From: Vreelandella alkaliphila
GTDB lineage: Bacteria; Pseudomonadota; Gammaproteobacteria; Pseudomonadales; Halomonadaceae
Assembly (NCBI RefSeq): GCF_016107625.1
Contig: NZ_JABASV010000011.1
Coordinates: 30,148-94,147 of the forward strand
Direction of reading: 5' to 3'
Length of the DNA stretch: 64,000 bases
Under the pieces are notes generated by a model. That model made no database searches. It was not told the origin of the DNA and was given only the letters and a program-made list of their open reading frames with translations. Both the position numbers and the translations under genes were made by a program. Below are positions 44,702-54,571 of the stretch, piece by piece (positions within the stretch are counted from its first letter, which is position 1; each line of letters opens with the position of its first letter).

Positions 44702-46474
44702 TTGAGTGACTTTCCCTTTGTAGGTGTTGTCGGCCAGGAAGCGCTGAAAACCGCCTTGCTGCTGAATGCGATTAATCCGCGCATTGGCGGTGTGCTGATC
44801 AGCGGCCCTCGGGGCAGTGCGAAATCCACCCTGGCGCGGGCACTGGCGGCGGTTTTGCCTAACGACACCAATGGCAAAAAGCCACCCTTTGTTACCTTAC
44901 CCCTCGGCGCCAGCGAAGACCGGCTAGTGGGAAGTCTAGATTTGCAAAAGGTGCTAGCCGAGCAGCAAGCCACTTTTCATGAAGGGCTCCTCGCCAAAGC
45001 CCACGGCGGGGTGATGTATGTCGATGAAGTTAATCTGCTGCCGGATATGCTGGTTGACCTGCTGCTAGACGTGGCCGCTAGCGGGATCAATATCGTTGAG
45101 CGTGATGGTATCAGCCACTCACACTCGGCGCGTTTTAGTTTGATTGGCACCATGAACCCTGATGAGGGCGAGCTGCGCCCGCAGCTGCTCGACCGTTTTG
45201 GGCTCTGTATTGAACAGGCTGACCGCGTCAGCGTTAAACAGCGCATTGCTATTGTTCAGCAGCGCGAAGCCTTTGACCACGACCCCCAAGCTTATATACA
45301 ACAGTTTGCGGTAGAGCAAGCAGCGCTGACTCAGCAGGTTCACCATGCCCAACAGGCACTAGTGTCAGTGACCAGCGAAGGCTGGGTGTACGAGACCATT
45401 GCTGCGCGCTGCGAAGCCGCCGGCGTTGAAGGACTGCGGGCCGATGTTACCTGGCACCGAGCAGCCCAGGCTCATGCAGCCTGGCGGGGGGCGGAAAGCG
45501 TCTGCCAAGTAGATATCGATACAGTGGCGCCCTGGGTGCTGGCACATCGTCGAACCCAGCCGCCAGAGCAACATCCGCCGTCCTCCCCGCCTAATCAAAC
45601 GCCTTCAAATGGGGAGGGCGGATCGTCGTCAGCTAATAACGCGCCCACCGGCGGATCATCCCACCAAAATGGTGAGCAGGGCCAGTGGGGCGCTATGCCG
45701 CCTGTAGCGCAGGAGTCCATTAACCAGCCAGCGGTTAACCTGCCTGAGAGCGATATCTTTTCCCCGCGTGCGCAACGTGCCGATACAGCGGCTAGCACAG
45801 GCAAAGGAAGTGTCTCCGGTCGAGGGCGCTCTCAGGTAATGACCTCGCGGCTAGACGGGTTCGCGACGCTGATTGCCAATCGTGGCCAGTGGCCTTGGCG
45901 GCAGTTAAAAATGCGCAAATCTCGGGCGGGGCAGGCGATAGCCCATCTGGTGCTGCTGGATACCTCCGGCTCCACCCTGGGGCAGCGCTTATTAGGCCAA
46001 GCCAAAGGGCTGGTTGAGTCACTGGTCACCCAAGCCTACGCCGCGCGGGAGCAGGTCGCGGTGCTGGGGTTTGGTAATGGTGGCGTGGTGTCGATACTCT
46101 CACGTCGCCGTGCTCCCAAAAACGCGCGGGGCACGCTTGACAGTGCCAAGGGCGGCGGGGGCACCCCGCTGCGGGAAGCGATTATTGAAGCCAAACGGCT
46201 AATTCAACAGTGGCAACGCCGCGAGCCTGGCTTACAAGTACGTACTTATTTGATTACCGATGGCCGCACACGGGAATCTGTTGACGACCTCGCCCCGCTA
46301 GGTGACTGCCTGCTGATCGATACCGAGCAATCGAGAGTTAAACGCGGGCAGGGCGCACGCATCGCTCAGCAACTGGGCGCCCGTTATTGGCCAGCCTCGT
46401 TTGGCAAACCATCTTTGGCACATTCTGTTTTTGCACCTTCTGTTTTTGCACATCAACCTGGGGAAAGCCCATGA
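44702..46474 (+). CDS. Fused ChlI/ChlD-type magnesium/cobalt chelatase AAA-VWA subunit
   Basis: The 590-residue protein joins an AAA+ ATPase domain and a von Willebrand A domain. The AAA part has GPRGSAKSTLARALAAVLP (Walker A), GVMYVDEVNLLPDMLVDLLLDVAASG (Walker B), and IGTMNPDEGELRPQLLDRFG. A low-complexity Pro/Ser/Asn/Gly linker (about 285-345) follows, then a VWA domain with the MIDAS motif LLDTSGSTLG and TDGRTR. It would replace CobS/CobT as the motor of the CobN cobalt chelatase. The TTG at 44702 is supported by GGGAGG five bases upstream. It is the first gene of the ring operon and its stop overlaps cobO as ATGA. Near the C-terminus AHSVFAPSVFAHQ reflects a short DNA repeat. Confidence 0.88.
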   Translation: MSDFPFVGVVGQEALKTALLLNAINPRIGGVLISGPRGSAKSTLARALAAVLPNDTNGKKPPFVTLPLGASEDRLVGSLDLQKVLAEQQATFHEGLLAKAHGGVMYVDEVNLLPDMLVDLLLDVAASGINIVERDGISHSHSARFSLIGTMNPDEGELRPQLLDRFGLCIEQADRVSVKQRIAIVQQREAFDHDPQAYIQQFAVEQAALTQQVHHAQQALVSVTSEGWVYETIAARCEAAGVEGLRADVTWHRAAQAHAAWRGAESVCQVDIDTVAPWVLAHRRTQPPEQHPPSSPPNQTPSNGEGGSSSANNAPTGGSSHQNGEQGQWGAMPPVAQESINQPAVNLPESDIFSPRAQRADTAASTGKGSVSGRGRSQVMTSRLDGFATLIANRGQWPWRQLKMRKSRAGQAIAHLVLLDTSGSTLGQRLLGQAKGLVESLVTQAYAAREQVAVLGFGNGGVVSILSRRRAPKNARGTLDSAKGGGGTPLREAIIEAKRLIQQWQRREPGLQVRTYLITDGRTRESVDDLAPLGDCLLIDTEQSRVKRGQGARIAQQLGARYWPASFGKPSLAHSVFAPSVFAHQPGESP

Positions 46475-47064
46475 GTGACGCTAGCCATTTAAACCGCATG
46501 CAGCGCAAAAAAGACGTGGTCGATGAGCGCATTAGCCGCGCCACCGAAGAGCGTGGCGTGCTGATTCTGCTTAAAGGCAACGGCAAGGGCAAAAGCAGCT
46601 CGGCCTTTGGCACCATGGCGCGTTCATTAGGGCACGGTCAGCAGTGCGCGGTCATTCAGTTTATTAAAGGCCGCCGCGAAACCGGCGAATACCTGTTCTT
46701 TCGCGATCATCCCAAGCTTGATTGGCACATCATGGGCCATGGATTTACCTGGGAAACCCAGAACCGCGAGCGAGACATCGAAGCCGCAGAGGCCGCCTGG
46801 GCAGTCGCCAAAGGACTGCTGGAGAACCCCGCTTATCATATGATCGTGCTGGACGAGATGAGCTACATGTTCAAGTACGGCTATCTCGACCCCGAACCAG
46901 TGGTGGAAGCGCTCAAACGCCGCCCGGCGCACCAGAACGTGATCATTACCGGGCGCACCATGGCCACGCCGCTACAGGAAATCGCCGATACCATCAGCGT
47001 TGTTCAGGATGAGCGCCACGCGTTTCGCGGCGGCGTCAAAGCTCAGGCGGGGATCGAATACTAA
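46471..47064 (+). CDS. cobO: Corrinoid adenosyltransferase CobO/BtuR
   Basis: The 197-residue cytosolic enzyme transfers the adenosyl group of ATP to cob(I)yrinic acid diamide. The P-loop GNGKGKSSSAFGTMARSLGHG lies at about 36-56, QFIKGRRETGEYLFF and VLDEMSYMFKYGYL follow, and RRPAHQNVIITGR is characteristic. The ATG at 46471 overlaps the previous stop as ATGA; a longer frame to 46387 is the neighbour's coding region. It ends TAATG with cobB. Confidence 0.95.
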   Translation: MSDASHLNRMQRKKDVVDERISRATEERGVLILLKGNGKGKSSSAFGTMARSLGHGQQCAVIQFIKGRRETGEYLFFRDHPKLDWHIMGHGFTWETQNRERDIEAAEAAWAVAKGLLENPAYHMIVLDEMSYMFKYGYLDPEPVVEALKRRPAHQNVIITGRTMATPLQEIADTISVVQDERHAFRGGVKAQAGIEY

Positions 47065-48434
47065 TGAGCACGCCAACCGCTCGCTGCCCCGCGCTGTTTA
47101 TCGCTGCCCCGGCTTCTGGCCAGGGTAAAACTACCGTCACGGCGGGCTTGGCGCGGCTGCTGCGTAATCAGGGCAAGGTGGTGCGGGTGTTTAAAACCGG
47201 GCCTGATTATCTGGACCCGCAGATATTGGCGCAGGCGTCAGGTCAACCGGTAGATCAGTTAGATTTATGGATGGCAGGCGAAGCCTACTGCCGCCAGCGT
47301 TTTTATGACGCCGCCTGCGAAGCGGATTTGATTCTGGTCGAAGGAGCCATGGGGCTGTTTGATGGTGAGCCTTCAAGCGCCGACCTGGCGGCCTTATTTG
47401 CTATTCCTATGGCAATTGTCATGGATGTAAAAGGCATGGCGCAGACCGCTGCCGCACTGGTGTCAGGGCTTGCCAGCTTTCGTGATGATATTCATATCGC
47501 TGGATTAGTCGCCAATGCCTGCGGCTCGCAGCGCCATCGCGAGCTGATCGAATCAGCGCTGCCGTCGGCGATTCCTTTGCTGGCCGCTGTGCCACGAGAC
47601 CCTGATTTAGCGCTTCCCGAACGCCATCTTGGGCTGGTGCAAGCTGCGGAGATTCGCGAGGATTTGGAAGCACGCTTTGAAGCGGGTGCCCGAGCGCTGG
47701 AAGCGGCTGGGCTGCTGGAAGCGCTTGCAGCACTGCCACCGGTGACCTTTGCCGCTCCGCAAGAGCAGCTTGCGGCCGTTAAGCCTGTACTTAAAGGCCG
47801 CACTATTGGCGTAGCCCGTGACGCCGCCTTTAGCTTTATCTATCAGGCCAATCTCGATCTGCTGGAGCAGATGGGTGCAACGCTGCGCTTTTTCTCACCG
47901 CTGACGGATAGTTGTCTGCCGCAATGCGATGCGCTGTGGTTGCCGGGAGGCTACCCGGAACTTCATGCCCTGCAACTGGCGAATAACAGCGCCATGCGTT
48001 CGGCCATTGAGGCTTTCTATCGCGCCGATAAGCCCATTCTGGCTGAGTGTGGCGGCCTGCTGTACTGCCTGGAAACCCTGACCGACTACGACGATATCAC
48101 CCATCCCATGCTCGGCTTGCTGCCAGGGCAGGGGGCGATGCGCGGTCGGCGTGGCTGCCAGGGGATGCAAACTGCCGAATTGCCGGAAGGCCCGGTTCGC
48201 GGCCATGCGCACCACCGCTCTATGGCAGAAGGCACTCCCGAGCCGATTGGCCACGGCCGCCGTCAGCGGCACCCCGCGCCGGGGGAGGCGATCTACCGTC
48301 AAAAGCGCCTGACGGCGACCTATTTACATCTGTTTTTCCCCAACAATCCTGACGCTGTGGCGAGGCTTTTTTCTGCCAGCCCGGCGCACTGCGAACTGCA
48401 GCACAGCGAGGCATTTACCCATGCAGCCCAATAA
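47064..48434 (+). CDS. cobB: Cobyrinic/hydrogenobyrinic acid a,c-diamide synthase
   Basis: The 456-residue ATP-dependent amidotransferase has an N-terminal dethiobiotin-synthase-like domain (IAAPASGQGKTTVTAGLARLLR, FKTGPDYLDPQI, VEGAMGLFDG) and a class I glutamine amidotransferase domain (WLPGGYPELHALQLANN, ILAECGGLLYCLETL with the catalytic Cys, TYLHLFFPNN with His). It amidates carboxylates a and c. The segment GHAHHRSMAEG stands where many homologues have GHTFHYS, a local divergence. It overlaps cobW by 14 bases. Confidence 0.94.
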   Translation: MSTPTARCPALFIAAPASGQGKTTVTAGLARLLRNQGKVVRVFKTGPDYLDPQILAQASGQPVDQLDLWMAGEAYCRQRFYDAACEADLILVEGAMGLFDGEPSSADLAALFAIPMAIVMDVKGMAQTAAALVSGLASFRDDIHIAGLVANACGSQRHRELIESALPSAIPLLAAVPRDPDLALPERHLGLVQAAEIREDLEARFEAGARALEAAGLLEALAALPPVTFAAPQEQLAAVKPVLKGRTIGVARDAAFSFIYQANLDLLEQMGATLRFFSPLTDSCLPQCDALWLPGGYPELHALQLANNSAMRSAIEAFYRADKPILAECGGLLYCLETLTDYDDITHPMLGLLPGQGAMRGRRGCQGMQTAELPEGPVRGHAHHRSMAEGTPEPIGHGRRQRHPAPGEAIYRQKRLTATYLHLFFPNNPDAVARLFSASPAHCELQHSEAFTHAAQ

Positions 48435-49542
48435 AGTACAGCTGAATAAGATTCCCGCCACGGTCGTCACCGGTTTTCTCGGCAGCGGCAAAACCACGCT
48501 GCTGGCCAATATTCTGCGTCAGGTCACCGGCAAGCGGATCGCCGTGATCGTCAATGAGTTCGGCGAGCAGGATATTGATTCCAGCCTCTTGCGCAGCTGT
48601 GCGCTGGGGTGTGAAGAGGGTAGCGAAGGCGGGCAACTAGACGGGGAAGATGGCAGCATCTATGAGCTGGCCAATGGCTGTATCTGCTGCACCGTGGAAG
48701 AAGAGTTCCTACCGGTGATGAAAAAGTTGGTTGCTCGCCGCAATGATATCGACCACATTCTGATCGAAACCAGCGGTCTGGCACTGCCTAAGCCGCTGGT
48801 GCAGGCGTTTAACTGGCCTGACGTGCGTCAGCACTGCACCGTCGATGCGATTATTACCGTGATTGATGGCCCAGCGGTAGCCGCCGGCCGTTATGCTAGC
48901 GATGTGGATAAGGTCGAAGCCCAACGCCGCGCTGATGAAAGCTTGGATCACGACCCCAGCCTGCGCGAGCTACTGGATGACCAGCTAAGCGCGGCAGATC
49001 TGGTGCTGGTCAGCAAGGCGGACCTGCTTAGCCCGGAAGAGCGCACGCAGGTTGAAGCGGTGATTCAGTCGCGGGTGAGCGAATCGGTAAAAACGCTGTT
49101 TATCGATCAGACCCAGACCACCGACACTGCCCAGTTGGAAGCGCTGATGGGCATTGGTGCGGCCAGCGAAGAGCATATTGATAGCATCACCAATCACCAC
49201 GATAAGCACCACGCTGAAGGCGCGCACCACGACCACGCTCACGATAACTTTGATTCCTGCGTGATTACCCTGGGTGAAGTGTATGGCGACGCCCTGGCCA
49301 GCAAGCTGCAGCAGCTGTTGAACAGCCACGAGATCTACCGCGCCAAAGGCTTTGCGGCGATTCCAGGCAAACCCATGCGCCGAGTTATTCAGGCGGTTGG
49401 CGAGCGTTTGGAAGGTTACTTCGATCGGCTCTGGACCCAAGACGAGACGCGCCAGACCCAACTAGTCATTATTGGCAAATCGCTGGATAGCGCCGCGCTG
49501 CGTGAAGCGCTAACTGAGGCAGAGGTTCAAACGGCTAGCTAA
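48421..49542 (+). CDS. cobW: CobW-family GTPase/metallochaperone
   Basis: The 373-residue G3E GTPase has Walker A GFLGSGKTTLL (18-28), the metal-binding CxCC motif in NGCICC (85-90), the switch region ILIETSGLALPKPLVQAF and the GTP-base motif SKAD. A His-rich stretch HHDKHHAEGAHHDHAHDN lies before the C-terminal domain. CobW is thought to deliver cobalt to CobN, and the gene sits between cobB and cobN with overlaps on both sides, which fits. Confidence 0.94.
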   Translation: MQPNKVQLNKIPATVVTGFLGSGKTTLLANILRQVTGKRIAVIVNEFGEQDIDSSLLRSCALGCEEGSEGGQLDGEDGSIYELANGCICCTVEEEFLPVMKKLVARRNDIDHILIETSGLALPKPLVQAFNWPDVRQHCTVDAIITVIDGPAVAAGRYASDVDKVEAQRRADESLDHDPSLRELLDDQLSAADLVLVSKADLLSPEERTQVEAVIQSRVSESVKTLFIDQTQTTDTAQLEALMGIGAASEEHIDSITNHHDKHHAEGAHHDHAHDNFDSCVITLGEVYGDALASKLQQLLNSHEIYRAKGFAAIPGKPMRRVIQAVGERLEGYFDRLWTQDETRQTQLVIIGKSLDSAALREALTEAEVQTAS

Positions 49543-52500
49543 TGCACTTATTTGCCGCCAAGCCCGGGGGCTTTGTCGATGATGAAGGCATTATCGACCT
49601 GCAACAGAGCCCCGCCGAGGTCGTGATACTGTCCGCCGCTGATAGTAATCTGTCGGCGCTGGCCCAGGCGGTTGACCGCCTGGGTGAAGCGTACCCCTCG
49701 GTACGGCTAGCCAACTGGATGAATTTGGTAAAACCGGCGGCCTATGATCTCTATGAAGATCGGGTGCTGGAAAACGCCCAACTGGTCATCGTTTCACTGC
49801 TGGGTGGTAAAGCCTACTGGCAGTACGGCCATGAACGCCTGCTGGCATGGGCGGCGGCGAGGCCCGAGCGCCAGCTGATTTTGGTGCCGGGTTGCGACGC
49901 ACCAGATGATGCCCTGTTAGAAGATTCCACCATCGCCTTTGATGGCGCTTACCGGGTGTGGCGCTATTTAAGAGAAGGTGGTGTGGATAACGCCGAGCAG
50001 TTGCTGCGCTTTATCGCCAGCGAATGTTTATCGCTTTCTCTGGCATGGCAGGAGCCGAAAGTTATTCCGGCCGCGGTGATTTATGCGTCGCAAGACCAGC
50101 AGGCGCTAAGCCTTAGCGAGTGGCGCGATCGTCAGATACCAGGGCGGCCAGTGTGCCTGCTGCTGTTTTATCGCAGCCACTTGCAGGGGGCGAATACCGC
50201 TGTCCCAGACGGATTGTTGGCAGCGCTGAAAGAAAAAGGGCTAGAGCCGCTAGCGGTTGCTGTGGCGTCCCTGAAAGAGGGGCCATGCATTGATTTTATC
50301 AACCATCTGATTGAGCAAACCGGCGCCATGCTGGTGATTAATACCACCAGCTTTGCGGTCAATCGCAACGCCATCGGCCTGGATGCTCTGGGTGAAAAGC
50401 TACCCGACAGCCTGTTTGTGGGGCGTCCGGTAGTGCTCCAGGCGATTCTTGCCAGCAGCACCTCGGAAGACTGGCAGGGCATGGCTGCCGGGCTGCATAG
50501 CCGCGATGTAGCCATGCAGGTGGTGCTTCCCGAGATGGATGGTCGCATTATCACTCGTGCGGTGGGGTTTAAAGCCGAAGCCCACTATAACCAGCGCTGC
50601 CAGCTGGCAGTGACCCACCACGTAATTCATCCAGAACGGGCCGCATTTGTCGCCGAGCTGGCGCGACGCATTTGTTCGCTGCGCTTAACCCCCAATGGGC
50701 AGAAGCGTATTGCGCTGATTATGGCTAACTACCCCAATCGCGATGGCCGGATCGGTAACGGGGTCGGGCTGGATACCCCCGCGTCGACGCTGAAGATTCT
50801 CAGCGCCCTGAAAGAGGCGGGTTATCCGTTAAGCGAATTGCCGGAAAATGGCGATGCGTTGATCCGCCAACTTCAGGGCGCGGTGACCAACGATCACGGC
50901 AGCCTCGACCAGCGCGCCTGCTGGCAGAGTATCAGCGTTGATGATTACCTTGCTTGGTTTAAAACCTTGCCTAGCGAGCTGCAGGAAACCGTATGGACGC
51001 GCTGGGGGGCGCCTCACGAAGACCCCAAATGCCGCCAGGGGCGTTTGATGATCGCCGGTATCCGCTTAGGTGAAACCTTTGTGGGGATCCAGCCGGAACG
51101 CGACTTTATCGACGATCTCACCCAGTCCTATCACGATATGGAACTGGTGCCACCCCACAGTTATTTGGCGTTTTACTACTGGCTGCGCGAGTACTACCAA
51201 GTCGACGCGGTTATCCATGTGGGTAAGCACGGCAACTTAGAGTGGTTGCCGGGTAAAAGCATCGCCTTGAGCGCGGACTGCTGGCCGGATATTGCCCTGG
51301 GGCCGCTGCCGCACTTTTATCCGTTTATTGTTAATGACCCTGGCGAGGGTGCCCAAGCCAAGCGCCGCAGTCAGGCGGTGATTATCGACCACCTGATGCC
51401 GCCGCTAGCGCGGGCCGAACTCTACGGCGCTATGGCCGAGCTTGAAGCGCTATGTGATGAGTATTACCAAGCGCTGGATATGGATCCGCGCCGGGAAGCG
51501 CTGATTCGCAGCCAGATTCTCGCTCACCTGCGTGATACCGGTATCGACCAGGAGCTGGCACACGCCGTCGACGGTTGTGAAAACAGTGCTGATGACGCCG
51601 ACATTCTCAACGAGCTGGATACCTTTCTGTGCGATATCAAAGAGTCGCAGATTCGTCATGGCTTGCACGTACTCGGCACGCTGCCGCCTGAAGAAAAGCG
51701 GGCGGGAACACTGGTGGCGCTGCTACGGCTACCCCGTGGTGAAGCGGTGGCCAGCCGCGGCCTGCTGCACAATCTGGCTAGCGACCTGGGTTTAGACTTT
51801 GATCCGTTAGCCGCTGGCAACGAGCCCTGGCAGAAACCTAAACCCGTTGTTCTAAGGGGGCTACTTGATACCCCTTGGCGCACCGGCGCGGATACCCGCG
51901 AGCGCCTGGAACTGCTGGCCGAGCGTTGGGTGGCCGACTACGTATTAGCCCCTGGTTGTCTGGAGGAACTGGCCCAAGATTACCCCAATACGGCGGAGCA
52001 GCTGCGCTATGCCCGCGACCAGCTATGGGTTGCTATGCAGCGTGGCGTGAAAATGGAGATTCAGTCGCTGCTCGACGGCCTAGAAGGCATTTTTGTGCCT
52101 GCTGGCCCTAGCGGCGCGCCCAGCCGAGGGCGGCTTGATACGCTGCCCACCGGGCGTAACTTTTTCAGCGTCGATAACCGCTCGATTCCATCGCCCGCCG
52201 CCTGGACGCTGGGGGAAAAATCCGCCCAGGCGTTTGTCGAGCGCTACCTGCAGGATAACGGCGACTATCCGCGCCGTTTGGGGCTTTCGATTTGGGGAAC
52301 CGCCACCATGCGCACTGGCGGCGATGACATCGCCCAGGCCTTCGCGCTGATGGGCGTGCGCCCTAAGTGGTCGCTGGGCTCCCAGCGGGTGAGTGATTTT
52401 GAAGTGATCCCTTCGATGCTGCTTAATCGCCCAAGGGTAGATGTCACGCTGCGGGTATCCGGGTTCTTCCGCGACGCCTTCCCCAATGTGATCCGCCTAT

Positions 52501-53381
52501 TTGATGCCGCCGTGCAGGCGGTGGCCAGTTATGAAGAGCCGGGGAACAGCAACACCATTCGCGAGGCGGTGCTTGCTCGCCAGCAAGCACTGGAAGACCA
52601 AGGGCTAAGCCCTGAGATGGCCGCCCAAGAGGCAAGTTACCGTATCTTCGGCAGCAAACCCGGCGAATATGGCGCGGGCTTAAACCGCCTGATAGAAAAC
52701 CGCTCTTGGGACAGCGCCGACGATTTAGCTGAAGCCTATCTAGATGCGGGTGCCTACGCCTACGGCCAGTTTAAGGCCTCCGGCACTGCTGCGCGGGCGG
52801 CGTTTGAACAGCAGCTCCAGGGGCTGGATGCGGTGATGCAAAACCAGGATAACCGCGAGCACGATATTCTTGATTCCAACAGCTATTACGCTTTTCAGGG
52901 CGGTATGGCCAACGCCTCGCGCTCGCTAAGCGGAAAAGCACCGACCATTTATCACGCCGACCACGCCAATCCCGCGGTGCCCAAGATTCGTACCTTGAAA
53001 GAGGAGCTGGCGAGGGTGATTCGCTCGCGCGTGTTGAACCCCAAGTGGATCAATGCCATGCGCGAGCACGGCTATAAAGGCGCCTTTGAAATGGCTGCCA
53101 CGGTGGACTATCTGTTTGCTTACGATGCCACAACTGATCTAGTCGCCGACTACCAGTACGCCCAGGTGAGTGACGCCCTAGTGCTCGACGCCGCTAATCA
53201 GCAGTTCCTGCGTGAGCACAACCCCGCAGCCTTAGAAGAGATGGCGGAACGCTTACTCGAAGCCGCCCAGCGAGGCATGTGGCAAGCCCCCGGCGAACAT
53301 GGCCAGGCGCTACAAGACCTGCTGCTGGACATGGATGAAGCCAAAGAGACGGGGCATTATGACCACCAGCCCGCGCATTAA
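49542..53381 (+). CDS. cobN: Cobaltochelatase large subunit CobN
   Basis: The 1279-residue protein inserts Co2+ into hydrogenobyrinic acid a,c-diamide. It is the ChlH/CobN type: IALIMANYPNRDGRIGNGVGLDTPASTLKIL, VIHVGKHGNLEWLPGKS with likely metal-handling His residues, YPFIVNDPGEGAQAKRRSQAVIIDHLMPPLARAELYG, FSVDNRSIPSPAAWTLGEKSA, and IWGTATMRTGGDDIAQAFALMGVRP. Length is usual for CobN. It shares TAATG with cobW and overlaps cobG by 23 bases. The ATPase partner is the ChlI/ChlD fusion at the head of the operon. Confidence 0.97.
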   Translation: MHLFAAKPGGFVDDEGIIDLQQSPAEVVILSAADSNLSALAQAVDRLGEAYPSVRLANWMNLVKPAAYDLYEDRVLENAQLVIVSLLGGKAYWQYGHERLLAWAAARPERQLILVPGCDAPDDALLEDSTIAFDGAYRVWRYLREGGVDNAEQLLRFIASECLSLSLAWQEPKVIPAAVIYASQDQQALSLSEWRDRQIPGRPVCLLLFYRSHLQGANTAVPDGLLAALKEKGLEPLAVAVASLKEGPCIDFINHLIEQTGAMLVINTTSFAVNRNAIGLDALGEKLPDSLFVGRPVVLQAILASSTSEDWQGMAAGLHSRDVAMQVVLPEMDGRIITRAVGFKAEAHYNQRCQLAVTHHVIHPERAAFVAELARRICSLRLTPNGQKRIALIMANYPNRDGRIGNGVGLDTPASTLKILSALKEAGYPLSELPENGDALIRQLQGAVTNDHGSLDQRACWQSISVDDYLAWFKTLPSELQETVWTRWGAPHEDPKCRQGRLMIAGIRLGETFVGIQPERDFIDDLTQSYHDMELVPPHSYLAFYYWLREYYQVDAVIHVGKHGNLEWLPGKSIALSADCWPDIALGPLPHFYPFIVNDPGEGAQAKRRSQAVIIDHLMPPLARAELYGAMAELEALCDEYYQALDMDPRREALIRSQILAHLRDTGIDQELAHAVDGCENSADDADILNELDTFLCDIKESQIRHGLHVLGTLPPEEKRAGTLVALLRLPRGEAVASRGLLHNLASDLGLDFDPLAAGNEPWQKPKPVVLRGLLDTPWRTGADTRERLELLAERWVADYVLAPGCLEELAQDYPNTAEQLRYARDQLWVAMQRGVKMEIQSLLDGLEGIFVPAGPSGAPSRGRLDTLPTGRNFFSVDNRSIPSPAAWTLGEKSAQAFVERYLQDNGDYPRRLGLSIWGTATMRTGGDDIAQAFALMGVRPKWSLGSQRVSDFEVIPSMLLNRPRVDVTLRVSGFFRDAFPNVIRLFDAAVQAVASYEEPGNSNTIREAVLARQQALEDQGLSPEMAAQEASYRIFGSKPGEYGAGLNRLIENRSWDSADDLAEAYLDAGAYAYGQFKASGTAARAAFEQQLQGLDAVMQNQDNREHDILDSNSYYAFQGGMANASRSLSGKAPTIYHADHANPAVPKIRTLKEELARVIRSRVLNPKWINAMREHGYKGAFEMAATVDYLFAYDATTDLVADYQYAQVSDALVLDAANQQFLREHNPAALEEMAERLLEAAQRGMWQAPGEHGQALQDLLLDMDEAKETGHYDHQPAH

Positions 53382-54525
53382 AGGTTGGTGCCCCGGCGCG
53401 TGGCGGCCCATGGCCACCGGCGATGGCCTGTTGGTGCGTGTACGCCCACCGCTGGGCCAGTTTTCACGGCAGCAGGTAGTGGCACTGTGCGAAGCCGCCG
53501 AGACTTTCGGTAGTGGTTTAATCGAGCTAACCAGCCGAGCCAATATTCAACTACGTGGTGTGAGCGAGGCCAGCTGGCCACCGCTGATGAGCTTTTTGGT
53601 TGAGCATCAGTTGGTGAACGACGACCCGCAAGCAGAACGCCAGCCACAGCTGATGCTGGCACCTGCTTGGCAAGAGGGCGATGACACTCATACTATTGCC
53701 CGCCTGTTGCAAACGCGGGGCAGCGAATTAGCGCCCATGCCCGGCAAAATCGGCATTGCGATTGATGCGGGAAAAGCCCCGGTGCTGTGCGATAGCGCCG
53801 CTGATTTTCGTATTGAGCGCTCGACAGAAAGCGGTTTGATTGTACGCGCCGATGGCTATGAGTGTGGCACGGCGGTGAACGAGCCCGAAGCCGCCGTTGA
53901 GCAGTTAATACGCCTGACCCACTGGTTTGTGGATAGCGGTGGCTGGGACTCTGGGCGCATGCGGCGGCACACGGCGCCGCTGCCCGATTGGGCAACCGCT
54001 GATACTGCCCCCGCATCCCCTGGCGAGAAGCTGGCGCTGGGCAAACATAGCAACGGTATGGTGGTGGGGCTGCCTTTTGGCCGGGTAGCGGCTAATACGC
54101 TGCGCGAGGCTGTCTCTCCGGCAAGTGGTTCTCTAACAAATATCAGCGCTGTGCAGGTCACGCCCTGGCGGCGCTTATTGTTGAAGGATTGCGATACACT
54201 ACCCGCGGTTGATGGCTTAATCCGTCATAATAGCGACCCGCGGTTAGCGATGGACGCCTGCCCCGGTGCGCCATACTGCGAACAGGCGAGTGTTGCCACC
54301 CAGCCGCTTGCCGAACGGCTAAGTGGCTGGGTGGCAACAACCGTACATATATCTGGGTGCGCCAAAGGCTGCGCCCGCCAACGGCCAGCAGCGCTGTGCC
54401 TAACCGGCCGCGAAGGGCGCTTTGACGTGATTGTTAACGGTCGCGCCGATAGCGCACCGGTTAAGTCAGGCCTTACTGAGAGTGAGGCGTTGGATGTTAT
54501 TAAAAAGCTCAGCGAAAGCCGTTAG
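53359..54525 (+). CDS. cobG: Precorrin-3B synthase CobG
   Basis: The 388-residue sirohaem/4Fe-4S monooxygenase resembles nitrite/sulfite reductases. The cluster ligands are visible as CPGAPYC (C-x5-C) and CAKGC (C-x3-C) near 312-350. Two ferredoxin-like half domains (IELTSRANIQLRGV; TPWRRLLLKDCD) are present. It oxidises precorrin-3A with O2, so the pathway is the oxygen-dependent one. The ATG at 53359 lies inside cobN; the longer frame to 53299 is antiparallel in style to CobN coding and was rejected. Confidence 0.93.
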   Translation: MTTSPRIKGWCPGAWRPMATGDGLLVRVRPPLGQFSRQQVVALCEAAETFGSGLIELTSRANIQLRGVSEASWPPLMSFLVEHQLVNDDPQAERQPQLMLAPAWQEGDDTHTIARLLQTRGSELAPMPGKIGIAIDAGKAPVLCDSAADFRIERSTESGLIVRADGYECGTAVNEPEAAVEQLIRLTHWFVDSGGWDSGRMRRHTAPLPDWATADTAPASPGEKLALGKHSNGMVVGLPFGRVAANTLREAVSPASGSLTNISAVQVTPWRRLLLKDCDTLPAVDGLIRHNSDPRLAMDACPGAPYCEQASVATQPLAERLSGWVATTVHISGCAKGCARQRPAALCLTGREGRFDVIVNGRADSAPVKSGLTESEALDVIKKLSESR

Positions 54526-54571
54526 GTTTATCGAGATTAAAAAAATAGTAGCTTATATGCTGGATAGCTGA

